Source of the DNA: Solen grandis
Lineage: Eukaryota > Mollusca > Bivalvia > Adapedonta > Solenidae
Assembly (NCBI GenBank): GCA_021229015.1
Contig: CM037779.1
Coordinates: 310,001 to 374,000, forward strand
Length of the DNA: 64,000 bases
Reading direction: 5' to 3'
The notes below the pieces were generated by a model that did no database searches, was not told the DNA's origin, and saw nothing but the letters and a program-made list of their open reading frames with translations. Shown one piece after another: positions 1-11,475 of this stretch. Position numbers and translations under genes: made by a program. The first letter of the stretch is position 1, and each line of letters begins with the position of its first letter.

Positions 1-676
1 TGACTCGGACAAACGTTAACCAATCTTAACCATACTTGGTCACAATGTATAATGGCACAAAATCTTGGTTCCTGTCGATAACCAGCCACATTGCCCCAGA
101 CACTCCGGAGTTATGGTCCTTGAATTGATGAAAAACGATCAAATCAATAGTGTCCGCTCTCTAACGTGAACGCTCGTAAACTGATCCTTACTAAACTTGG
201 CCATAATGTATATGGGCACTCTTATCTTGGTTCCTTTCGGTAACCAGCCATAACCATTTTGGAGTTATGGCCCTTTAATTGATGAAATATGCTAAATCAC
301 TTCTTTACTCAAACAAACATGAACTGATCTTGTCAAAACTTATTCAAAATTTGTATGTGCACAATATGGTGACTACGTTTGTTAACCAGTCTAAATATCT
401 AGAACACTGTAGAGTTATGGTCCTTTAATTGATGGAAAATTGCAAAATTAACAGTGACAAACGTGAACCAATCTTTACCAAACTTTGTCACAATGTGTAT
501 CGGCACAGTATCCCAATCGAGTTTGAAAACCAGTCAGAATATTCCACTTTAGATTTATGACCTTTGAGTTGATAAAATGGCAGGACGGGCATATTTTGCG
601 ATATCCAGCGCTCTTGTTTATACCATAAAGAACTGAGAATAGTCGAGCGCGTTATCTCCCTGACAGCTCCTGTTAT
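1..676 (+). repeat. Diverged dispersed repeat with internal ~150-bp subunits
   Basis: Phrases like 'gttatggtcctttaattg' recur near 111, 252, 411 and 550, so the region is a decayed tandem of roughly 140-160-bp subunits. It ends near 638-674 with 'cgagcgcgttatctcc' and 'gacagctcctgtt', the same terminus seen at 6340-6370. This suggests the 3' part of the same element family, cut by the window edge. No coding potential is seen. Confidence 0.6.
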
Positions 677-751
677 TCTAACCCTTCAACTTTATCAAGA
701 CTGTCTTACATGGTAAAAGTATTTGTGACATCATCTTCAACAATAGTTCAT

Positions 752-753
752 GT

Positions 754-812
<59 letters not shown>

Positions 813-813
813 T
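752..813. repeat. (TTTA)n microsatellite
   Basis: About 15 copies of TTTA end 18 bases before the AG acceptor of the DUF229 exon, so the microsatellite forms most of the pyrimidine-rich end of that intron. Confidence 0.95.
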
Positions 814-830
814 TATCATCATTTTTGCAG

Positions 831-2074
831 GAGATGGCACAACAGAGGCCTTGACCACAATGTTGACAGGGAGCTCCGAGGAGCGACTCCCGGAGGCAAG
901 GCGAGGCCATAGCGGTGCAACATCGGTCGACACACACCCTTTTATTTGGAAAGAGTTGAAACAATCCGGTTATGTTACGTTATTTGGCGAGGATGAACCG
1001 CATAATGGCGCTTTTAATCTTCGGTTACTGGGCTTTAAACAACAGCCTGTGGACCATTATATGCGACCTTTTAATTTACGTTTATGGAAGAGCTACCTGC
1101 ACAAAGGTTTTTGCCACGGACAAATCCCCAGGTACCAGGTTGCATTAAACAGTTTGAGAGAGTACTTTGATGTGTACGAGAGTAAGAAATTATTTGGGTT
1201 ATTTTTCCAGTCAGAGATGTCCCATAACGATAACAACATGGCACAAAATATGGACGATGGTCTCGTCGATTTTCTGAAATATTTTAGGAATCAAAGATAC
1301 CTCAATAATACTTTATTGATTCTGTTCAGTGATCATGGCGCACGATTTAACAACCTTAGAGCCACAGAAAGAGGGAAATTAGAAGAACGCATGCCGTATA
1401 TTGGATTCTTATTTCCGGATTGGTTTAAAAATAAATATCGGGTTGAAATGGACAATTTTGCGATGAATTCCAAGAGATTGTCAACACCGTATGACATACA
1501 CGCAACATTAATGCATGTTTTATATCATAGGAGTCCTAAGTCGGGAAACATTCAAGATATTGGTATCAGCTTATTTGATGAAATTCCCCCGGAACGGACG
1601 TGTGCGCATGCGCGTGTTGATCCTCACTGGTGTGCTTGTATGAAATGGGAAGCTGTGTCTGTTGAAAATAACACAATTGTTGAACGTGTTATGGAGCACA
1701 TTATTAGTCAAATCAACACAATTTTATCACCTCGTGCCAACATGTGTAGAAAATTGACATTAAAGACAATTATCAAAGTATTCAAATCTTCATTTAATTC
1801 GAAAATGCTTTCATTTAAAAGAAGTAGCGACGCTGACGGAAGAATTCCGGAATTCTCCGACGGAGCACTACAGCAATGGACCCTGTATTCCGTTACGTTC
1901 CAAACATTTCCTGGTGGGGGAGTGTTCGAAACCACCGTGCGCCACTCCACTGACTCAGGACAGCTTACTATGAATGTAAAGGATATTTCGAGGACAAACA
2001 AATACGGCAACGCTCCACTGTGTTTGGAAGACAAACATCTTGAGCTTCGGCCATTTTGCGTTTGCTACAACTAA
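831..2074 (+). CDS. DUF229-family (alkaline-phosphatase/sulfatase-like) protein, terminal coding exon
   Basis: The exon starts after the acceptor 'atttttgcag' (821-830) and ends at TAA 2072-2074. It gives about 414 residues of the C-terminal part of a DUF229 protein, a family with the alkaline phosphatase superfamily fold. Visible signatures are GYVTLFGEDEPHNG near the start, EMSHND, a metal-site-like FSDHGAR (codons 1325-1345), LEERMPYIGFLFPDWF, and a Cys-rich tail ending FCVCYN. The open frame upstream to 710 is microsatellite translated in frame and is not coding. The exon begins in mid-codon (phase 1), so earlier exons lie left of the window. The substrate of such animal proteins is not established to my knowledge. 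No frameshift or stop is seen, so the gene looks intact. Confidence 0.88.
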
Positions 2075-2075
2075 G

Positions 2076-2077
<2 letters not shown>

Positions 2078-2117
<40 letters not shown>
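2078..2117. repeat. (GT)n microsatellite
   Basis: Twenty GT repeats begin four bases after the DUF229 stop codon and so would lie in its 3' UTR. Confidence 0.95.
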
Positions 2118-2119
<2 letters not shown>

Positions 2120-2432
2120 AAAAACTTACTTACCTATCGTTACTTATGTTTGTTTTCCAACACAGGTCCGATACGTCCGACTTTATAATTTGGATTCTCT
2201 CTTTTGATGTTTGACTTCTGGTTTGGTTGAGGTGTGATTATTAAGGACCAGAACCTGTCAAATTTGTTTTCAAAAGAAATAATAGATTTTGAGTCTATAA
2301 TGCGTATATAAATTGTTCCAAAGATTCGATACTCTTAACAAATCATAGATTTGTTGTTTTTCTTTTTTTTTCATACACTATTATTCCATTATTTGTTTGC
2401 TTTATTTACATAGTCTTGCTTAAATATTATTG

Positions 2433-3244
2433 TTAGCTCACCAGAGCACAACGAGCTTAAGGTGAGATATTGGGGATCACTCTCCGTCCGTCGTCAACAA
2501 TTTGCTTTACAATACATCTCCTCTGAAACCACTGCGTAGAAATTAATGAAACTTTGCATTAATGATCATTGGCCTTTCACATAAAAGTGCTAAAATAATT
2601 TGATCCATGCGAAACTCTGGTTACCATGACAACCAGCAGGATTTTAATGAGAACTTAAAAACTCCTCCTCTCTGAACCAATGGTCAGAATTTACTTTTAT
2701 TTGACTCAAATTGTCACCTCATGGCCCTCTGCCATAACTGCTAAAATAAAGGTGATCCCTTGAAAAAGCAGGTCCCTAGTGGGTCGGCTTACTATATAGA
2801 AAATTTCAACATTCTTTTTTAATGAAGCCAAATTGTCAGATTTAAATTTCATTAGGCACAAATGGTCACATCATAACTGTCTACTATAATTGCCAAAAGT
2901 TGATCCCTTGAAATATGAGGCCTCCAGAGGGTTGGCTAGTTTCTATGTACTCAATATAGAAAATGTCAAAACAATTTCCTCTCTATGAAGCCAATAGTCA
3001 CAATTTAATTTCATCTAGAATAAACTGTAACCTTATTGTCCTGTACGATGATTGCTTAAGTATTTTCGATCCCTTGAAAACAGGCCTCCAGATGGTTGAT
3101 TTGTTTTCTAATTTAAAAATTCTTTGTATCTGAAATTTGAATTTGGTTGATGCTGAAGGTAACCAGATAAAATCTAGTGACTTGATTTGTTTTAAGCTTA
3201 TGTACTCTGGTGAGATATCTATGGCCAATACGGCCCTTTTGTTT
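2433..3244 (+). repeat. Bivalve-type dispersed element ('ttagctcacc ... ggcccttttgtt')
   Basis: It starts 'ttagctcaccagagca', contains the 'ccgtccgtcgtcaacaattt' block, and ends 'tctggtgagat' plus 'atggccaatacggccc'. The same ends and block recur at 58455-59531 and, in part, at 50927-51640. Internal subunits ('atcccttgaaa', 'ggcctccaga') repeat. It is non-coding and probably lies in the DUF229 3' UTR or just beyond it. Confidence 0.7.
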
Positions 3245-3390
3245 AAATGTATGTGTTTTCTATCAGTTTGTTATGTCATATAAGTGTTGACATATTTTAT
3301 CGTCTCTTCTAGCTCACAAGAGAGTGGCTATGCACGATTTAGCTGTATTTTGTATTATTTTATACAATGTTTGTATATAGATGGAACTTG

Positions 3391-3396
3391 AATAAA
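3391..3396 (+). promoter_or_regulatory. Candidate poly(A) signal AATAAA
   Basis: The first clear AATAAA after the DUF229 stop on the same strand. If used, the 3' UTR would span the repeat at 2433-3244. Position only; no transcript evidence. Confidence 0.3.
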
Positions 3397-3734
3397 GAAT
3401 TCACTAATAACATCTACTTTACATAAGTACTTTGCACCAAATTAAATCTGCAAAGCATTTGATTCTGTGTATTTCAATTTCCCCGCGCTTACATTTTCCT
3501 ATGACCCAATCATACTGTTTCTTTGTCATGTCCGACCCGCATTTCTAGGAGTCCACTGTTTAAAAAATATTACGAAGCAGTCCACGTTTTTACACTTTAA
3601 TGCTTGCAAAGCTTAAATCACAACTTTACACATGCACATCCTATCAGTTACACTGTTTGTTATTTTCATGGGTTGCATTTGTTTGCATGGAATAAGATTG
3701 ACAGTATTTCATTATTCTTTAATTCAAGACATGT

Positions 3735-3805
3735 GGTAGAGACACAAACATGTGGCATGATACCACCCAGTCACATTATCCTGACACCGGACCAGACGGG
3801 GAGCG
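3735..3805 (-). repeat. SINE fragment (second tRNA-SINE family)
   Basis: 'acatgtggcatgataccacc' followed by 'cagtcacattatcctgac' matches the internal part of the minus-strand SINE copies at 46966-47275 and 62100-62520. Only about 70 bp are recognisable. The flanks 3250-3735 and 3810-4677 show nothing I can assign. Confidence 0.55.
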
Positions 3806-4677
3806 CCAAGCAGAAAGTTTACGACTTTGGTATGTCGCATACGCTTAAAGGTTGAAATCACGTACACATCGTCGGTGTTTTCCGTAAAACAGTATGTTGT
3901 ACGGAAAAGACCGACCCCGCAGATATTCTAAGCGTTCGGTTGAAACCGGAGTGTATTTTTTCATTATTTGACTATGTATTCAATTTCAACGTATAAGAAA
4001 ATCTTGATATGATCTATTATGCCCGTAAATGATGGGCAAATTAGAGAAATAATCAAAGGATATGACAATTAATATCACTTCCGAACTAATATGTCAAGAG
4101 TTGACTCTCGTCATCTTGGAAAGTTAGAAATCGAAAAACTGCAGGAACTAATCTGGCTCTGTTTCTTATGGTACAAATCTTCCATATATGTGCTAGTTAG
4201 TAAGATTATATTGTCAAACAAAACAAAATACATGTATGTATTTTTACAACAGAGAGTGGCAAATTATCATCTTTTGCTGATTTTAGTCCAGAGTGAAATT
4301 TTGCTAAAGAGTTATTTCAGAATCGAATTACATGTACTTTATATCTGAACGGTAAAATATGTTTAAACTTTTCCTAAATGTTGCATAGAGGTGAAAAACA
4401 TGTTTTATAAAACGATGATTGTTGCTCATGGGATAGAGAAACACATACTTGAGTGGAAAACCTAGGTTATATAAAATCATGTCATGGTGAACACTTTTCC
4501 ATACCGTATGGCTTTTTAGTAAAATATTTAATGCAAATGGTTTGGTATATGAATTAAACATTATTTTAATACACATATATTGATGGTTACTTTGGTAACC
4601 AATTTGTACAAAATATTGACAATATATTGAATTTAACCCATTTTTGTGTTGCTTAGGTGTTTTCATTTTTGTGTTAC

Positions 4678-4860
4678 CTGCTGTAAGCAGAGGTGACACA
4701 TATGAATCACTTTTCCGTTGTCTGTCTGTCTGTCCGTCAAACTTTTTCCGTCACGCTTCAGCAGGTGACACATGTGATTCGAAGAACTCTCTTGCCAATG
4801 GGGGTAGGGTAATGCAAATGTCAATAACTTCTTTATATGTCGGTAAAGTTTCTTAGAATT
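4678..4860 (+). repeat. Dispersed repeat fragment ('gcagaggtgacacat')
   Basis: Cys-rich-looking ORFs here come from a repeat containing 'gcagaggtgacacat' and 'tgtctgtctgtctgtccgtc'. A related segment occurs at 63190-63420. Non-coding. Confidence 0.5.
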
Positions 4861-5011
4861 TTACATTTGTATTAGTAGCACAATACAGACTCAGAAAATA
4901 TATATATGTATATTCCCGAAATGGGCGGTTTTCCGTGCAATCCCGAATTCATTTTTCAGGAACCAACGACTATACCAATCTTAACGAGGGAGTGTAGAAC
5001 AATTCTTGTTT

Positions 5012-6370
5012 TTAGCTCCACTTTTCGGAGAAAGAAGTGGAGCTACAGTCATGACCCTCTCGTTGGCGGCGGCGGCGGCGGCATCGGCGTTGGTTAAGGT
5101 TTTCGTTCAAGTCCATTTCTCCAGAATAAATTAAAATAATCACTTCAAATGTGGTATACTTGTTAACAATCAAACAAGAAACTTATTTCAAAAAGAGCAG
5201 GTAACTAAAAAAATAATTTTGGCAAAGTTATGGCCCTTTTTCGACTTAGACTTTACTTGGCTGGTTAAGTTTTTTGTTAAGGTCAATTTTTCAAAAGCTT
5301 TCAGTTAGATTCCCTTCAAACTTGGAAAACTTGTTAACTATCTATTAGGGAACGGATTTCAAAATAGCAGTTAACCCTAAACATATTTTTGGGGCCTCCG
5401 TGACCGAGAGGGTTAAGTCGCTGATTTAAACAGTCACTCAGCCCCTCGCCGCGTGGGTTCGAATCCCGTCAGGGTCATTCGAATTTTCATGTGAGGGAGC
5501 CTTCCAGCTGTCTTGCGGTAGGTCGGTGGTTCTACCCGGATGCCTCCGTGCATTCGGGGTTTTCCTCCACCTGTAATTAGCTGGACGTCGCTATATGACT
5601 GAAATACTGTCGAAGCGACGGTAAACTCAAATAGTCAAGTCAAGTCAAAAATAATTTTGACACAGTCATAGCCTTTCTTCGACTTACAATTTTCTGAAAT
5701 GGTCAAGATGTTTCCCTAAAACTGTCAAGCATATTCACTTCAAACTTGGAAAACTTGTTTACTATCTTTAGGGGCACCCATTTCAAAAACGCAGGTATCC
5801 CTAACATTCTTTTTAGCATGGATATGCCCTTTTCTTTGACTTTCTGGGCTGGTAAAGTTTTTTGTTACGGTTAATTTCTCCATTACCGTCAAACATAATC
5901 ACTTCAAATTTGGCATACTTTTTCAATATCAAAAAAGGACCCAATTCAAAAGAGCAGGTAACCCTGAACAACTTTGTTCACAGTTACATCCCCTTTTTAA
6001 CTTAGAATATTCGATTGGTTAAAGTCAATCCCTCAAAAATTGTCAAACATACTTATTTCAAGGTTGTAATACTTGATCACTTTCAAAGCTGAAAAATATT
6101 TCAGAAGTGCATGTTACTCTTTAAATTCATTTTTATACAGTAATGTCCCTTTTCAACTTTGATTTTCCTTTACTGTCGATTTTAAATGGAATATTTTAGG
6201 TTCATGTTTTCCAATATCTCACCTCAGTAGGGATTGAAACTTCCTATTTGTTTTCGGGCCCAATACCTTATGTCACATGTTTTTATGTTAACACTAAAAT
6301 AGTAACAGCTAACATTATACCATCCAGCATTAAAAGAAGCGGAGCGCGTTCTCTTGGGACAGCTCTCGTT
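5012..6370 (+). repeat. 1.36-kb bivalve-type element ('ttagctccacttttcgga ... gacagctctcgtt')
   Basis: It begins 'ttagctccacttttcggaga' with an adjacent inverted 'agtggagct', and carries a (GGC)n stretch at 5066-5083. It has several diverged subunits sharing 'aaacttggaaaacttgtt' and 'atttcaaaa..gcaggta', and ends 'gcggagcgcgttctcttggg'. It is interrupted by a SINE at 5391-5650. Its terminus matches the one ending near 674. It encodes no protein. Confidence 0.7.
5391..5650 (+). mobile_element. tRNA-derived SINE (family 1), inserted in the element at 5012-6370
   Basis: The tRNA-like head has an A-box-like 'tgaccgagagg' and a perfect B box 'ggttcgaatcc'. The body includes 'ccttccagctgtcttgcggt' and 'ctgtaattagctggacgtcg', and the tail is repeated 'tcaag'. 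Flanks 'aacatatttttg' and 'aaataattttg' look like a decayed target duplication. Related copies are at 10267-10854, 11015-11075 and 16050-16304. Confidence 0.85.
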
Positions 6371-6569
6371 ATTTCTACTAATCTTCTTTAAGATGAAGCT
6401 AAAAACAGCAAGTGTGTAAAAATATAATTCTTTAGGTTTAAAATTAATTTGAGAAATTCGTGAAATGTAGACCTAAACATATTTGCAGTGGAATAGTGTT
6501 CACAAAGTTTTACTTTTCTCCATACACAAGAGTTAATATACACTCAGCTGAAATCGTGCCTTTTTTTAA

Positions 6570-6736
6570 TTCAATATTTAACAATCATATCAGTTTCAAT
6601 TTTTGCACACTACGTCTCGTGTGTATTTGTCATCGATCTAGCTTGAAATCTCTCCATGCCACATGACATCGATGATAAATACAGACGAGATATAATGTTC
6701 GAAAACTGAAACTGATATGTTGTTAAATATTGAAAA
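6570..6736. repeat. Imperfect palindrome of about 165 bp
   Basis: The left arm (6570-6651) is nearly the reverse complement of the right arm (6660-6736). Examples are 'caatatttaacaatcatatc' against 'gatatgttgttaaatattg', and 'gtctcgtgtgtatttgtcat' against 'atgataaatacagacgaga'. The arms meet with a short loop. The small ORFs on both strands here are products of this symmetry, not genes. Confidence 0.75.
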
Positions 6737-6954
6737 TCAAATAGTAGTGCACACTGTCTTTGAAGGCTGCATATAGATATACGCCAGGTGTCTAAGAAAG
6801 TCGTGGGCATTTTTAACCTTTTACCTCATGAATATTCATGTACAATTTATGATTTGAGGAATATTAATAGATCTTCAAATTATTTATGAAACAATGGAGT
6901 TTTCTTTGCCACAGATGACTGTGTTGAAAATGAGCTACAATATTGTATAAGCAA

Positions 6955-7085
6955 ACAGAGGAGACCCTGATCAGACAGGTCCTATAGGAGCAAACAGAGG
7001 AAACCCTGGTCAGACAGGTCTTATAGGAGCTATTTGATTCAGGTTCTGCTGTGTTTGGCTATGCGTCAAAATGAGTCTATAGGGT
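6955..7085 (+). repeat. Fragment related to the palindromic MITE at 32837-33076
   Basis: It shares 'gcgtcaaaatgagtctata' with the 3' end of the MITE at 32837. Upstream, a 45-bp piece with 'ctgatcagacaggtc' and 'ataggagcaaacagagga' is duplicated. The flank 7085-7550 is AT-rich with nothing recognisable. Confidence 0.5.
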
Positions 7086-7569
7086 TAATAACTCAGACAA
7101 TTCTTTCAGTTACAGACAAAATTATCTCCTTAGTCATAAATTTTCCATTTGATAACCGTGTTGATTTACAGTCATAAAGATATGCAACATAAGTGTATTT
7201 TTCATGATTTTATTACATAAAATACAATATCATTCAACAAGGCTTATATTATTCGCTATATTATTTGTTACATATTGAGACCTATCGATTTACTGTGCTT
7301 ATTCGGCGTTTTTTCCCTTCGTTATTTATATAATTATAAATAATATACTTTTTTGTAATGGAAAGAATAGAAAAGCCCATCAATAACGCGTTTAAAGATA
7401 CATAAACAACGTTTCTGCTTGCATCATTGATAACCTAGTAGTAGGAGGAGATTATTATCCGATTGTCTGAAATATAAACGTTTGTCTTTACACTTCAAGG
7501 TTGTATTGACACAAGTCTACATGAAAAATTAAATCGTCAGAGATTTACTCGTATGACCCTGAAAAATAT

Positions 7570-8130
7570 TTCTTTGGCCCTCTGGCGGGGCCCTCATGCC
7601 CCCGATTTTTGCCCTTATGTCCCTGGGAATATAGTTTTGGCCCTTATGTCCCCGGACTATGATCTTTTCTCTCTGGCGTGGTCCTCATGCCCCCGATTTT
7701 TGCCCTTATGTCCCTGGGAATATAGTTTTGGCCCTTATGTCCCCGGACTATGATCTTTTCTCTCTGGCGTGGCCCTCATGCCCCCGATTTTTGCCCTTAT
7801 GTCCCTGGGAATATAGTTTTGGCCCTTATGTCCCCGGACTATGATCTTTTCTCTCTGGCGTGGCCCTCATGTCCCTGAGTCTGGCCTTTATGTTCGGGTT
7901 TTTCGCCCTAGGTTGGCTCTTATGTCCCTGAGTCTGGCTCTTATGTCTCTGGGAATATATTTTTGGCCCTTATATCCCTGAATCTGGCCTTTATGTCTCT
8001 GGGAATATATTTTGGCCCTTATGTCCCTAGAGTCTGGCTCTTATGTCCCTGAGTCTGGCTCTAATGTCCCTTCCTGAGAAAATTTGTTTGGCCCTATTCC
8101 TGATCTGCCTTTATGTCCCTGTTTTCCCGG
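7570..8130 (+). repeat. Tandem array, 91-bp unit with ~25-bp subrepeats
   Basis: 'tctggcg' starts at 7581, 7672, 7763 and 7854, exactly 91 bp apart. The first three units are nearly identical and then degenerate to about 8130. Each unit holds shorter variants of 'ggcccttatgtccc' followed by 'gggaatata'. The overlapping 61-66-residue ORFs (LCPWEYSFGPYVPG) are translated array, not genes. Confidence 0.9.
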
Positions 8131-8880
8131 GAATGGCCTCATTATCTCGACATCAACGAAATCAACAATTTTATGTCGAGATATTAATATTTCGACATAT
8201 GAATTTACATCTTACTGGAAACATGTGATTATATATTAACAATAATTCACAAAAAGCACGTTTAATGTGTCTAAATAGACCCAATATGCCTAATAAAAGG
8301 ACTTGTCTTTCATTACATAGTATAGCCAAAACTGAGTTTTGTTGAAGTTGATGTCAATAACCTAGGACGAAATGTAAGTTTCTTTCAGAATACTCGCTGT
8401 TAAAACTATCAAACAACGTCGACGTTAAATCAGAGGTGTTGTGAAAATAGTTCTTACCTTTTTATAGATTCAAGATTCATATATTTTATTCAGTAACGTA
8501 AACATATACATGTTTCTTGTTACATGATCCAATGTAATATATTTTAACAAACAAACAAATATGACATGATTTTAAATAGCTATTTACAAAAGAGAGAGAG
8601 AAAGAGAGAGAGAGGTGTTAAACAAACAAAAATAAATTTCAGAGTATATTAATAGAAAACAATGTAAGGATGAACTGTGCACTGCACAGAGCACAATACA
8701 TTCACAAAAGTTTGATCACAGAACAAAAAGGAAATTAAATATAGCATAGATAATACCAATATATAATAGCAGTAAGTCATATAATGATATACAATATACA
8801 ATATATCAGAACGAAATGACGAGTATAATTTATATTAATTACCTTACATAAAGGTGTTTCGAAAATTGAATGCATGTTTG
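8130..8880. other. No gene seen
   Basis: AT-rich sequence with a short (GA)n run at 8588-8615 and no splice-flanked coding segment or familiar repeat. Confidence 0.5.
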
Positions 8881-9360
8881 ATAAATTTACCTAAGTTCAG
8901 TAATGTTTTATTGTCTTGATTTCATGAGTTCAGTAAATGAGTAAAATCTTGACTCAACATAGAATTGTCTTTTCAAATATAATTTCCGGATATCACTATA
9001 CGCTTTACAAACACAAACAAAATGGAACTCATCCTCAATATCACCAGTTCTACAAATTGCAAAATATCTTTGATTATCTTCTGTTCTGTTAACTCCATAT
9101 CTGCCACATTTAATTTGAAGTTGATGTGAAGAAAGTCTTAATTTTGACAGAGCGATTCTTGGTAAAACATCCAGATAATGTTCAAATTCGAAACTTATTT
9201 TTAATGGATTACCGTTGAAGATAGTTGTAAACCAGTTTTGTTTAAATTGATCGATTAATCTTTCCTTAAATACAATATGAAAGGTTTTACCATCAACAGT
9301 ATGTGGATTTAGCTAAACATGAGAAAACCCACTTCTATCTATTAATTCTTTTACATGAAA
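8880..9360 (-). pseudogene. LINE reverse-transcriptase ORF2 C-terminal remnant
   Basis: The reverse complement is open from about 9345 to 8880 and reads through PRIALSKLRLSSHQLQIKCG, then RTGDIEDEFHFVCVCKAYSD. That is the Cys/His-containing tail typical of non-LTR retrotransposon proteins in invertebrates (LSSHxLxIExGR..., C..DxEDExHFxxxC). The frame stops at the TAG near 9313. It belongs with the RT fragment at 9568-9819. It is a dead 5'-truncated copy. Confidence 0.78.
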
Positions 9361-9567
9361 AGCCCATTTTTTTTGCCTCTATTACAATTAATCAATAGGC
9401 TATTATACAACTTATTTATTAATATATTATCACATAATATTAAGCCAATATTTTATTCTCTTAACATGTCTATTTATAAACAGAGGAAATCTACATAATT
9501 ATCGATATAGTACATGTAGATTGTTTAACACTTAATAACCATTTACACAATTTTAAATGTATTCTTT

Positions 9568-9819
9568 CTAAAGATTTACTTTACAATTTACAATTATTTC
9601 ACAACCATAATTCAAAACAGATCCATCAAATAGTTGACAGACTGCACTTGGTTTGATTAACATTAATCTAGTAACGTATTCATCATTAATATATTTAGTG
9701 CCTTTAACCCTTTGCCAGCTAGCATTTCCAGTGTAATTAAAGATTGTACCGAGATAAATAAAATTACTTACTGTTACAAGTGGAACATTACTATATGTCC
9801 ACACTTCATTACTTTTCAA
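9568..9819 (-). pseudogene. LINE reverse-transcriptase domain fragment
   Basis: The 83-residue frame contains VSNFIYLGTIFNYTGN and CQLFDGSVLNYGCEI, matching the segment after the polymerase palm in RTE/Jockey-like reverse transcriptases (NF.YLG..F...G... and CQLFD..V.S.LNYGCEIWG). The catalytic YADD motif is absent, so the copy is truncated. Together with 8880-9360 it is one decayed minus-strand LINE. Confidence 0.75.
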
Positions 9820-10266
9820 GGGACCTCTGTTTCTAAAAATAACAATTTTGCTCTTATATGGTTATTTTAGACCTCGTATATAATATAGTTAAGCGAGTAT
9901 GATTGCATCAATCATTAACCAGTTGAATTTCAAACATTACAATTTGCACATTTAATGTAATAATTGACACAAATTGCGCTGGTTTGGGGTGTGAAAACTT
10001 ACGACTGCGATACTGACTTATTTGCACCTTCGTGAGAGTTTCAGCACGTGTCGAGATAGACACAGAGATTCGGGTGAGAAATTACCATCGGGACCAAACA
10101 AATGCGTCGATATATATATATTTAATTTAGAATAGCTCTGCGTCACAAATCAAGTGAGCTGCAATGACCAGCAATGGTGTTAATAATAAGTAACTGTTTT
10201 AGTTGAGATAAATTGAGGACATTTTCACCGTGTCTCATAAAACATATTTCCTATATTGACAGCTGT

Positions 10267-10678
10267 TGTTGTTGTTGTTGTTGTATTGGAGTTTACCGTC
10301 GCTGCGATAGTATTTCAATCATATAGCGACGTCCAGCTAATTACAGGTGGAGGAAGATCCATTTTCATTCAACTTTTATTTACAAATGCATAAGTCCTAC
10401 CGTAGTAGGAAACATTAGCAGCACAAAAACATATAGATATATAATGTACAAATAAATGCAATGGAAAACGGCTGGTGGGATTATTGATTATACTGGAATC
10501 TATAATCTTTATATGTATTAAGCCTTCTCTCTCTCACTCTCACTCTCTCTCTCTCTCTCTCTCTCTCATAGAGTCTCTCCTCGCTATTTCTATTTCTAAA
10601 TTGCACATGAGATTTTCTAACAGAGTATTTATCAGACATAATAACATTAACAATTTAAGTACATGTATTATATATGCT

Positions 10679-10716
<38 letters not shown>

Positions 10717-10854
10717 ACATAGAGTCTCTTCCTCATTCTTTCTATTTCTGAGTTGCATATGAGCTCTTCAAACAGAGTACACAGTAGAACCACCGACCTA
10801 CCGCAAGCCAGCTGGAAGGCTTCCTCACATGAAAATCCGAAGTCCCTACCGGGA
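10267..10854 (-). mobile_element. tRNA-SINE (family 1), 5'-truncated, split by a later insertion
   Basis: The 3' part ('ttaccgtcgctgcgatag' through 'aggtggaggaaga') is at 10267-10356. The 5' part ('agaaccaccgacctaccgca' to 'ccctaccggga') resumes near 10771. The copy lacks the tRNA head. Perfect 14-bp duplications 'atattgacagctgt' flank it at 10253-10266 and 10855-10868. This fixes its ends and shows that the foreign middle came later. Confidence 0.85.
10357..10770. repeat. ~415-bp insertion with duplicated (CT)n block
   Basis: It interrupts the SINE. It holds two related segments, each made of (CT)n, then 'agagtctct.cctc', 'ttctatttct', a 'ttgcacatgag'-like phrase and 'aacagagta'. The (CT)n runs are at about 10530-10567 and 10683-10713. 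No TIRs were recognised. Confidence 0.7.
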
Positions 10855-11014
10855 ATATTGACAGCTGTATATGTAAATGAGAAACGATTTGAATTTGAAC
10901 AACCTTCGTAGATCTATATCGATCTGGATCAACAAATTAATTTTAATAACATTATTGATACAAGTCTGAATCATATATGAGATATTAGAGAGAGAGAGAG
11001 AGAGAGGAGTATAG

Positions 11015-11075
11015 AGTTATGACTGAAATACTGTCGAAGCGACGGTAAACTCAAATAGTCAAGTCAAGTCAAACC
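11015..11075 (+). repeat. SINE (family 1) 3' tail fragment
   Basis: 'tgactgaaatactgtcgaag', the 'cgacggtaaactcaa' block and repeated 'tcaag' are identical to the end of the SINE at 5391-5650. A (GA)n run at 10988-11006 precedes it. Confidence 0.8.
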
Positions 11076-11261
11076 ATCAGTTTTGTATTCAAGTTGCATT
11101 TTAGTTAAATCTCAAAGTTATGTATTGACAAAACAATGTTTATCTAAGCGTCCTTTTTCAACAACATACCCAATGCAGGCCTTTTTTTAAACCTTCTTGG
11201 TCTTTTATTTGAGTTGCATTTTATTTAAATCCCAGGATTACTCGTACAGTTGAGATTGGGA

Positions 11262-11475
11262 TCAACGTGGTCGATTGGTGGTCGATAGGTCTTGGCCGCT
11301 GACTAACTAACACTTTGTCGCTCACCGTGGTCGATTGGTGGTCGATAGGTCTTGGCCGCTGACTAACTAACACTTTGTCGCTCACCGTGGTCGATTGGTG
11401 GTCGATAGGTCTTGGCCGCTGACTTACTAACACTTTGTCACTCACCGTGGTCGACTGGTGGTCGATAGGTCGGGC
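11262..11475. repeat. 60-bp tandem repeat, ~3.6 copies
   Basis: 'ccgtggtcgattggtggtcg' recurs at exact 60-bp steps (about 11267, 11327, 11387, 11447). Because 60 is divisible by 3, the minus strand shows an open 20-residue repeat (RPIDHQSTTVSDKVLVSQRP). No start, splice or domain context supports it as a gene. Confidence 0.88.
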
